From the NCBI GenBank assembly GCA_963831605.1, contig CAWHQR010000005.1, positions 124,001-188,000 of the forward strand: DNA of 64,000 nucleotides. The letters are read 5' to 3'. Positions within the stretch are counted from its first letter, which is position 1. Every line of letters begins with the position of its first letter. This DNA is from DASUPK01 sp963831605 (GTDB taxonomy: Bacteria > Actinomycetota > Thermoleophilia > Solirubrobacterales > 70-9). The notes beneath the pieces were generated by a model. It did not search any database, was not told the origin of the DNA, and saw only the letters and a program-made list of their open reading frames with translations. This document shows, one piece after another, positions 8,269 through 14,824 of the stretch. Position numbers and translations under genes: made by a program.

Positions 8269-9491
8269 ACGGACCGGCGATCGACGCTGAGCGCGTGATC
8301 GCCGACCTGCGCGAGCTTCAGCGGCGCACTGGTGACGCCGGCGGCGCTCAGCGGCTCTGTTGGGGCGAGGGCTGGCGGGAGGCGCGGGAGTTCCTCGGCG
8401 AGCTGCTCGGGGAGATCGGTCTCGACTACGAGGTCGACGAGGCCGGCAACGCGTGGACCTACCTGGAAGGAGAAACCGAGCCCGCCCTGGCGGTCGGCTC
8501 GCATCTCGACTCGGTGCCCGACGGCGGCTGGCTCGATGGCGCGCTCGGGGTGATGGGCGCGCTCGGGGTGCTGCGGGGGTGGGCCGGTGCCGAGGGGAAG
8601 CCGCCGCGGTCGATCGCCCTCGTCGACTGGGCCGACGAGGAGGGCGCCCGGTTCGGGCGCAGCCTGTTCGGCAGTTCGGCCGCCGCGGGAACCTTTGACC
8701 CGGCCGAGCTGGCGAACGCACGCGACGCCGACGGCCGCCGTGCCGCGGGCGTCCTGGCCGAGAACGGCGTCGACCTCGACCGGGTCCTGGAGTGCGGCTC
8801 CCGTCTCGAGCGGCTCGGCTCCTATCTCGAGCTGCACATCGAGCAGGGGCCCGTGCTGGAAGCCGAGGGAATCCGGGCCGCGGCGGTGAGCGGGTGCGCC
8901 GGCGTCGAGCGGGTTCGCTTCGTGGTGTCGGGACAGGCCGCTCACGCGGGAACCACCCCAATGGACGGGCGGCGAGATCCCGGCCTGGTGGCCGCAGCGG
9001 CCGCGCTGCGCATCGAGGAGATCGCGCGGGCGGAGGGCGGCGTCGGCACCGTCGGCTCGATGACGTTCGATCCGGGCATCCCGACCGCGGTGCCGGGGAC
9101 GGTCTCGATGCTGGTCGACCTGCGGCATCCGGACGCGGCCGCGCTGGCGCGAATGCTCGAGGCCGCCCGCGCGTCAATCCGCGCGGCCGCCGCGGAGCGG
9201 CGCTGCGAGGTCGCCGAGGAGCCGATCTGGCGGATCGAGCCCATCTCCTTCGACCCGGAGCTGGTCGAGCTCGCCAGGGAGGCGTGCGAGCAGGTCACCG
9301 GCACCCCTTATGAGCTGCCCAGCGGTGCGCTGCACGACGCTGCCTCGATGGCACCGCTCCTGCCGGCGGCGATGGTCTTCTCCCCCTCCATCGGCGGCAT
9401 CAGCCACGCCCGCGAGGAGGACACCGCCGAGGGGGACCTGGCGGCGGCGATTGAGAGCTTCGGGGCGCTGGCGAATCTGCGCCTCACCTGA
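8265..9491 (+). CDS. M20-family amidase/N-carbamoylase (HyuC/AllC-like)
   Basis: A 408-residue zinc-dependent amidohydrolase of the carbamoylase/ureidoglycolate group. Metal ligands are visible: His80 and Asp91 in VGSHLDSVPDGGWLDG, Glu125/Glu126 in DWADEEGARFG, and a His in LELHIEQGPVLE. The dimerisation-domain segment QAAHAGTTPM follows. TTG at 8265 is chosen: it overlaps the upstream stop (TTGA), has AAGGGA 9 bases before it, and gives the family's normal length, whereas the open frame runs far upstream. Enzymes of this group hydrolyse N-carbamoyl groups. Placed after an amidinohydrolase it could open N-carbamoylputrescine, a step usually done by an unrelated nitrilase (AguB). Confidence 0.87.
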   Translation: MNGPAIDAERVIADLRELQRRTGDAGGAQRLCWGEGWREAREFLGELLGEIGLDYEVDEAGNAWTYLEGETEPALAVGSHLDSVPDGGWLDGALGVMGALGVLRGWAGAEGKPPRSIALVDWADEEGARFGRSLFGSSAAAGTFDPAELANARDADGRRAAGVLAENGVDLDRVLECGSRLERLGSYLELHIEQGPVLEAEGIRAAAVSGCAGVERVRFVVSGQAAHAGTTPMDGRRDPGLVAAAAALRIEEIARAEGGVGTVGSMTFDPGIPTAVPGTVSMLVDLRHPDAAALARMLEAARASIRAAAAERRCEVAEEPIWRIEPISFDPELVELAREACEQVTGTPYELPSGALHDAASMAPLLPAAMVFSPSIGGISHAREEDTAEGDLAAAIESFGALANLRLT

Positions 9492-9563
9492 CCTCGCCGC
9501 GACTGCAACGGACCTCGCGTGTTGAGGCAGTGAGCGCCTTTAGCTTGGCGACACTCGTCCCAA

Positions 9564-10766
9564 ATGGCAGGAATCGCCTCACATCCACATGGGAGCGCAT
9601 CGCGGCGCGCCCGCAGCGTGATCGTCGCGATCGCGACGGCCGCCCTGCTCGCGGCGCTGCTGATCGCCGCCCGCTCGGCGGCGCCGGACCCCGCCTCGGC
9701 CGCGAAGGCATCCGCGGGTTGCCCGCCCCTTCCGTCGGGCCTCGCGCCGACCGGCTCCGGGCCGACCCGGTTCACGATGATGATCCGGATCAACACCCAG
9801 GGAAACGTCGATACCTACACGAAGCCCGAGGGGGGGATGAACAACCGGATCCAGCCCCAGGACATCTTCGTCCTCAACTCGCGCTTCACCGGCAGCGGCA
9901 GCTTCCCCGCGATGACTCCCCCGGTGGCGGCCAGCCTCGCGGCGAACCTGCGCGCGACCTTCCCCTGCAACCGGATCGTCGCTCTCAACGGCCTCAGCTT
10001 CGACTTCACCTCAGCGGGCTATGCCTTCACCGGCATCGACGATCCGAACGTCTATGCGCTGATGAGCGACTACGAGCACGATGACTGGAACAGCGGCCGC
10101 TCCACCGCCCCGGGCCGGCCACCTTGGATCGACAACTTCGCGAAGGCCTTTCCACAGCTGCGCGGCTGGAACTTCGGCTTCACCTCGACCCTGGCCGCCA
10201 ACCCGGTGGGCGCCGGCAAGAAGACCGGCCTCGCCCCGCAGGACGTGGGCGGCTGGAACTACGGCCAGGTCGCCCAGAACATCGACAAGCAGAACGCCCG
10301 GCTCGGCGCCCGCCACCTCGGGCCACAGAGCGTTCAGACCCAGGACGCCTGCGCCGATGGCGGCGCCGCCGGCTTCGGCGGCCGGGCCAAGGCGCTGCGC
10401 CTCCAATACAACTTCAAGTTCATCACCCGGAAGGTGCGGGTCAAGGGCAAGAACAAGAGGGTGCGGAAGACCTTCCGCGAGCCGCTCCACAAGAAGGCCA
10501 AGCCCAACATGAGCAACCTGGGCATGGAGATCTCGTTCACCGACAGCCCGGAGGCCTCAGCGAGCCAGGCGATCCTCAGCACCTCCGCCGCTCAGGCCGC
10601 AGCCTGCGTCGGCCCCGCCCTGAAGCAGGGCGGGGGCGCCTTCTTCTTCTTCGCCTCGGACGACTCGATGAAGCTGCTCTTCCAGCAGCCCCAGATCAAT
10701 CTGCTGCGGCCGGTGCAGGCGACCGGCAGCGGCGGCAACACCGGCGGCGTCGGCGCGCCGCACTAA
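9564..10766 (+). CDS. Secreted protein of unrecognised family (copy A)
   Basis: A 400-residue protein with an Arg-containing N-terminus and hydrophobic segment (about 18-38) consistent with export. I recognise no named domain. It is clearly homologous to the protein at 17146-18150. Shared blocks in order: RFTMMIRIN (69-77), FPCNRIVALNGL (133-144), SDYEHDDW (168-175), WNYG with TQDAC (231-263), LGMEISFTD (319-327) and FFASDDSMKLL. Four Cys positions are shared, compatible with two disulfides. Acidic residues at the ends of predicted strands (EHDD, Glu322) suggest a barrel-type glycosidase-like enzyme, but that is conjecture. It has a basic insertion (about 288-313) missing from copy B. It meets the next gene tail to tail with a 4-base overlap. 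Confidence 0.75.
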   Translation: MAGIASHPHGSASRRARSVIVAIATAALLAALLIAARSAAPDPASAAKASAGCPPLPSGLAPTGSGPTRFTMMIRINTQGNVDTYTKPEGGMNNRIQPQDIFVLNSRFTGSGSFPAMTPPVAASLAANLRATFPCNRIVALNGLSFDFTSAGYAFTGIDDPNVYALMSDYEHDDWNSGRSTAPGRPPWIDNFAKAFPQLRGWNFGFTSTLAANPVGAGKKTGLAPQDVGGWNYGQVAQNIDKQNARLGARHLGPQSVQTQDACADGGAAGFGGRAKALRLQYNFKFITRKVRVKGKNKRVRKTFREPLHKKAKPNMSNLGMEISFTDSPEASASQAILSTSAAQAAACVGPALKQGGGAFFFFASDDSMKLLFQQPQINLLRPVQATGSGGNTGGVGAPH

Positions 10767-11773
10767 CTCGCTCGAGCCACCACCGTCTTGGCGCGCAGGT
10801 CCGAGAGCGCCTCGGCCGCGTCATCCCAGTCCACCCGGTTCACCGTCATCGGATCCGGGTCGAACTTGCCCTCCCGCACCAGGTCGAGGACCTGAGGCAT
10901 GATCGTGCGCACGTGCGGGCGGCCGGTGACGAAGGTGATGCCCTGCGTGAACATGTCCAGAAGCGGAAGCGGCGTCGGCTCGAGGTAGATCCCGATGCTC
11001 GTCGAGTAGCCGTCCCGGTCGGTCGAGCGCAGCACGCAGGCGATCCCCTCCGGATCGGCGCTGGCGTCGACCGTGACCGGGTAGTAGCCGACCCGGTTCG
11101 GGAATTCCTCGTCCAGGACGTTCGCGCCCAGCTTCGCGGCCAGCTCGCGGTCGCGCTCGTTGCCGCCGACTACGTCCACGCGCTCCGCGCCCAGCGCGAG
11201 CGCGATCGCGACCGCGTAGAGCGCGATCGAACCGGCCCCCATCGCAATCAGGACCGGCGCGCCGGGTCGATCGGCGAGCGCCGGCGCAACGCATCGCCAG
11301 GCGTCCGGGATGTTGTCCGAGAGGCTCGCGACCGTCGTGGCGCTGACGCCGTCGGGGATCGGGACCAGCATCGCGTCCGGGTAGGGGACCTTGACCGAAT
11401 CGCTGGCGAAGCCACCGTAGTCGTCCCCGATCGGGAGGCCGTAGGTGGAGAGCCGCGCCACGGAGTCGCAGTTGCCGGTCCTCCCCGCGCGGCAGGCGTC
11501 GCACTCGCCACAGGAGATCTGGAAGGGGACGCTGACCAGATCCCCGGGCGCGACGGACTTCACCCCGTCACCGACGTCGGTCACCTCGGCGACGCACTCG
11601 TGCCCGAACGGGAACGACTGCGCGGGGAACCGGCCCTGGACGAAGGCGACGTCGATGTCGCAGGTCGCCAGCGCGACGGGCCGCACGACCGCCTCGCCGT
11701 CGCCCTCCACTTTCGGGTCGGGCGCCTCACGCCACTCGAGCTTGCCCTTCTCGACGAACTGGAGCTGCCTCAC
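10763..11773 (-). CDS. Zinc-dependent medium-chain alcohol dehydrogenase
   Basis: A 336-residue MDR enzyme. FGHECVAEV carries the catalytic-zinc His-Glu pair, and CGECDACRAGRTGNC gives the four structural-zinc Cys (spacing 2, 2, 7). A Rossmann segment (VLIAMGAGSIALYAVAIAL) is slightly unusual, with GAGSIA instead of GxGxxG. It oxidises an alcohol or reduces an aldehyde with NAD(P)H; the substrate is unknown. It is translated after the tautomerase-like gene with a 4-base overlap, and the pair is divergent from an HxlR regulator whose candidate operator lies between them, so this dehydrogenase is probably under that control. Confidence 0.88.
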   Translation of the reverse strand: MRQLQFVEKGKLEWREAPDPKVEGDGEAVVRPVALATCDIDVAFVQGRFPAQSFPFGHECVAEVTDVGDGVKSVAPGDLVSVPFQISCGECDACRAGRTGNCDSVARLSTYGLPIGDDYGGFASDSVKVPYPDAMLVPIPDGVSATTVASLSDNIPDAWRCVAPALADRPGAPVLIAMGAGSIALYAVAIALALGAERVDVVGGNERDRELAAKLGANVLDEEFPNRVGYYPVTVDASADPEGIACVLRSTDRDGYSTSIGIYLEPTPLPLLDMFTQGITFVTGRPHVRTIMPQVLDLVREGKFDPDPMTVNRVDWDDAAEALSDLRAKTVVARAS

Positions 11774-12258
11774 GCGGGGACCTCCTCACCCGCCTTGGCC
11801 GCCGGGACCTCGTCCTTGCCCGAGCCCTCCTGCTCGCGCTCGGCCTTGGCGGCGGCGCGGAGCTGCTCGAAGCGAACCACCTGTCCTCCGGCGCCCCAAT
11901 TCCCTTCCGGTACCTCGTGAATCAGCGTCCAGACGCGCACGCCCGCGTCCGGCCCCCAGCCGGTCGCGTCGAGGACGACCTTGGTCGCGTCCTCCACCAG
12001 CCCGGCCTTTCTCCGCTCGCTGAGCGCGCCGCTCGGAACGGTGACGTCGATGACAGCGTGCGGCTCGGCGACGCCGTCCGGCGTCTGGATCGAGTCCGCC
12101 GGCAGGGCGTGCACGTGCGCCCAGGTGATCGAGCGGAAGAACTCCGTGTCGGGCGCGCCCTCCCAGTGCAGGAGCGTCGCACCGAGGTCACGCGCCAGTT
12201 GCTGCTGGGCATCCTCGGAGAGGGCGTCGGCGGTAATGGTCAGGTCGAGCTTCGGCAT
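11770..12258 (-). CDS. Tautomerase-superfamily protein
   Basis: A 162-residue protein starting MPKLDLTI, with the amino-terminal Pro (after Met removal) that serves as general base in 4-oxalocrotonate tautomerase and MIF relatives. Two beta-alpha-beta units are visible (about 1-60 and 65-125; the second begins AVIDVTVPSGALSERRKAGLVEDAT), as in fused-subunit members about 125-140 residues long. The last 30 residues are a charged tail rich in Ala, Glu and Lys, not part of the fold. The enzyme probably isomerises an unsaturated oxoacid or acts promiscuously. It shares an operon with the alcohol dehydrogenase and is divergent from the HxlR gene. Confidence 0.8.
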   Translation of the reverse strand: MPKLDLTITADALSEDAQQQLARDLGATLLHWEGAPDTEFFRSITWAHVHALPADSIQTPDGVAEPHAVIDVTVPSGALSERRKAGLVEDATKVVLDATGWGPDAGVRVWTLIHEVPEGNWGAGGQVVRFEQLRAAAKAEREQEGSGKDEVPAAKAGEEVPA

Positions 12259-12309
12259 CGGGTCCTCCTCATCGGATCCTGGGTTCTGAAGATGGACGCA
12301 GCCTATAGG

Positions 12310-12324
12310 GTTCGGATTCCGAAC
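12310..12324. promoter_or_regulatory. Candidate HxlR operator (15-base palindrome)
   Basis: GTTCGGATTCCGAAC is a perfect inverted repeat (7 bases each side of a central T). It sits between the divergent tautomerase and HxlR genes, about where the -35 region would be if TATGCT at 12335-12340 is the -10 box of the regulator gene. HxlR proteins bind such short palindromes as dimers. Confidence 0.55.
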
Positions 12325-12347
12325 GTAGCCTCGCTATGCTGGCTCGG

Positions 12348-12806
12348 ATGCGCGCCGCGGAGCTAGCCGACGAGAGATGCTCGATCGCCAGGCCGGCCTC
12401 CCTCCTGGGAGACCGCTGGACCCTGGTGATCCTGCGTCAGTGCTTCAACGGCGTCAAGCGCTTCGAGGACTTCCAGTCCAGCCTGGGCATCTCCCGCTCC
12501 CTGCTCTCCGAGCGCCTCGGCCGCCTGGTCGACGCCGGCGTCCTGCGCCGCGAGCCCTACAAGGACGCGGTCCGCACCCGCGACCGCTACCGCCTCACCG
12601 AGATGGGCCTGGACCTCTACCCCGTCCTGATGGCCCTGCGCGAGTGGGGCGACCGCTACATGGCGGAGGACGGGCCGCCGATCGAGATCCGCCACAGGGG
12701 CTGCGGCGGCGAGCCGACCCTCGAGCTGCGCTGTTCCGAGTGCGGCGAGGAGGTCGGCGCGAGGGACGCCGAGGCCGTTCCGGGCCCCGGCCTCAAGGTC
12801 GCCTAG
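12348..12806 (+). CDS. HxlR-family winged-helix transcriptional regulator
   Basis: A 152-residue regulator. CSIARPASLLGDRWTLVILR near the N-terminus and the following helix-turn-helix RFEDFQSSLGISRSLLSERLGRLVDAGVL are the HxlR signature; the leading Cys is the redox or aldehyde-sensing Cys in studied members. The C-terminal part contains CGGEPTLELRCSECGEEV, three Cys that could form a small metal site, an extension not found in minimal 110-residue HxlR proteins. ATG at 12348 is preferred because TATGCT lies 7 bases before it (leaderless); an ATG at 12336 overlaps that box. It likely controls the divergent tautomerase/dehydrogenase pair and itself. Confidence 0.88.
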   Translation: MRAAELADERCSIARPASLLGDRWTLVILRQCFNGVKRFEDFQSSLGISRSLLSERLGRLVDAGVLRREPYKDAVRTRDRYRLTEMGLDLYPVLMALREWGDRYMAEDGPPIEIRHRGCGGEPTLELRCSECGEEVGARDAEAVPGPGLKVA

Positions 12807-12886
12807 CCGACTCACGTTCGCGGAGCCTCTACCTTGGGGGTCGTCTTGAAAGGCTGAGGACGACAACTCGACCCAGGAGGCCACGG

Positions 12887-13609
12887 ATGGCCAGACGAAC
12901 TAGGACGTTTCTGATCACGGCGGTGGCAGGGGCCGCGGCTCTGATACCGGCGGCCGGCGCATCTGCCGGGACTCTGGACCAGCAGCAGACGCTCGTCACC
13001 TTCGGCGGCCTCCAGGTCGACAGCACCAACTCCAAGGCGCAGACCTTCACCGCCGGCCTCACCGGGCAGCTGGATCAGGTCGATCTGGCCCTCAGCGGCT
13101 TGAGCCTGACCACCCCGCTCACGGTCCAGATCCGCGACGGATCCGCGACGGCTCCCGGCGCCACGGTCCTCGCCAGCGCGTCGGTCCCGACATCGGCGGT
13201 GACGGGCAGTGCGTCGTTCGTCCCTGCCACCTTCACCTCTACCGCTTCGGTCACCGCGGGGACCCAGTACTCGATCGTGGCGCTCACGCAACGACAGTTC
13301 CAGCTGGTTCTGGTACGCGGGGGGGCCGGTAACCGATTCGCCCTATGTGGGCGGGAGGTTCTACGGCAGCTCGGACGGCCCCCCGGCGATGGGCACCTGG
13401 ACCAGGGCAACCCTCAGGCTGACTTCGCGTTCAAGACCTACGTCGCGCCGCCCCCGCCCCCGCCCCCGGGCGGCGGTTCCGGCGGGGGCAGCACCGGCGC
13501 GGCCCCCGCGACCGGCGAGCGCGCCGCGGCGCTGAAGAAGTGCAAGAAGAAGCGCTCGCAGACGGCGAAGAAGAAGTGCAGGAAGAAGGCGAAGACGAAG
13601 CCGGTCTGA
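12887..13609 (+). CDS. Secreted protein with Pro/Gly linker and Lys-rich tail; internal compensating frameshifts
   Basis: The 240-codon frame starts after a good ribosome site (CAGGAGG, 6 bases upstream) and begins with a signal peptide (RRTRTF, hydrophobic core, cleavage near ASA-G). The N-terminal half is a Ser/Thr-rich beta domain. Between about 13289 and 13403 the frame reads poorly, while the +1 frame reads SWFWYAGGPVTDSPYVGGRF, typical of this kind of domain, before the original frame resumes at NPQADFAFKTYV. This implies two opposite single-base shifts. The end has a poly-Pro/Gly linker and a Lys/Arg-rich, Cys-containing tail, a feature also seen in other secreted proteins here. Function unknown; probably surface-associated. 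Confidence 0.7.
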   Translation: MARRTRTFLITAVAGAAALIPAAGASAGTLDQQQTLVTFGGLQVDSTNSKAQTFTAGLTGQLDQVDLALSGLSLTTPLTVQIRDGSATAPGATVLASASVPTSAVTGSASFVPATFTSTASVTAGTQYSIVALTQRQFQLVLVRGGAGNRFALCGREVLRQLGRPPGDGHLDQGNPQADFAFKTYVAPPPPPPPGGGSGGGSTGAAPATGERAAALKKCKKKRSQTAKKKCRKKAKTKPV

Positions 13610-13622
13610 GGCGTAGGTCGGT

Positions 13623-14045
13623 CTAGGTGGGCGTCAAGACCATCACCGGGATGAGGCGCTTGGTCTGCTTCTGGTATTCGGCGAACTGTGGGACACGCTC
13701 GGCCTGAATGCGGAAGATGCGCTCACGTTCCTCGTCGGTCGCCTCGCTGGCGACGACATCGACCGTGTCGGTCCCGACCTCGATCGTCGTGTTGGGGTGG
13801 GCCTTGAGGTTGTGGTACCAGTCAGGATGCGTCGGCGCCCCGCCCTTCGAGGCGAACACGACGTAGCGTCCACCGTCGCTCAGGTAGGCGAGCGGATTGA
13901 TGCGGCTCTTGCCCGACTTCGCCCCGGTGTGGTGCAACAACAGCAGTGGATTCCCCTCGAATCTGCCGCCGACGCGACCTTCATTCGCGCGGAACTCCTC
14001 GATGATCTGCTCGTTGTAGTTCGCGGGCGACGTGGGGCCACTCAC
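13623..14045 (-). CDS. F420-dependent nitroreductase-like protein (Ddn/DUF385 family)
   Basis: A 140-residue single-domain split-barrel protein. NEQIIEEFRANEGRVGG and LLLHHTGAKSGKSRINPLAY are characteristic of deazaflavin-dependent nitroreductases of actinobacteria, and the phosphate-binding Lys/Ser residues lie in GAKSGKSR. PDWYHNLKAHP is also conserved. Members use reduced F420 to reduce quinones or nitro compounds at the membrane. Start is GTG at 14045, overlapping the stop of the upstream secreted protein by 3 bases. Physiological substrate unknown; protection against oxidative stress is the general view for the family. Confidence 0.88.
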   Translation of the reverse strand: MSGPTSPANYNEQIIEEFRANEGRVGGRFEGNPLLLLHHTGAKSGKSRINPLAYLSDGGRYVVFASKGGAPTHPDWYHNLKAHPNTTIEVGTDTVDVVASEATDEERERIFRIQAERVPQFAEYQKQTKRLIPVMVLTPT

Positions 14046-14804
14046 TTCTGGCCGATCACGATCGGTACGACGGTCCCCGGAGGGAAGGTCGAGCCCGGCT
14101 GCTTCTTCTGCTTGAGCACCTTGCCGCGGAACTTCTTCTTGTGAGTCTCCTTCTTCTTCACCTTGACCCCACAGTCAACCGCCGCGAGCACCTTCTTGGC
14201 CGTGACCTTCTTGAGCTTGTGCAGGTTCGGGACCGCGCAGAACTTCACCGTCGCCTGGAGGAGCAGCTCGTGCCCAGGGGTGGGCGTGAAGCCCGCGGTG
14301 GCGCCGTCCGCCTGGCCGGCGGGGTTGTAGGCGAGCACGTTCGAGCCAGAGGTGTTGTGCTGCGGGATTCCGGCGTCGGAGTCACCTGCCACGGATCCGA
14401 TCCCAATCGCATCACCCTGACTGATGGGGAGCGACACGGGATAGGTCAGAACGGCGTTCGCCCACGCTGCCTGGATCCGCACCGAACGAGGTGACGACGA
14501 TCGTGTACGTATTCGTCCCAGCGGGGCGCAGAATCCGGAAGCCGTAGGTGACGTTGTCGGTCGACCGGAACGACCACTGGGTGACGATCCCGTTCACGGG
14601 CGAGGTCAGGGGGTTGGGACTGGAGCCGCCGCTCTGGCTCTGCTGGACGGCGATGCACGGAGTGACGCAGGAGTCGCTGTCCGAGGTGGCGCTCAGATCG
14701 CTCCCGATCGTCACGGTGTTGGCCAACGCCGTGCCGGCGACGGCGAGTACGCCGACGCTCGTGAATCCGGCCGTGATCAAAGCCCTGCTGACAATGCGCT
14801 TCAT
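14042..14804 (-). pseudogene. Secreted protein with C-terminal PASTA-like domain, broken by a frameshift
   Basis: Two overlapping reading frames describe one protein. The first (14804 down) gives a signal peptide and a Ser/Thr-rich beta domain ending in TYTIVVTSF. From about 14488 the sense continues in another frame with VRIQAAWANAVLTYPVSLP. The second part ends with a PASTA-like module: VPNLHKLKKVTAKKVL, a Lys-rich linker, then PGSTFPPGTVVPIVIGQ. PASTA domains bind peptidoglycan, so a wall-bound role is plausible. Removing one T in TCGTTCGG (14485-14492 region) would restore a continuous frame of about 250 residues. Whether the break is natural or a sequence error cannot be told. Confidence 0.6.
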
Positions 14805-14824
14805 CTCCGCTGCCTTGATGGTCC

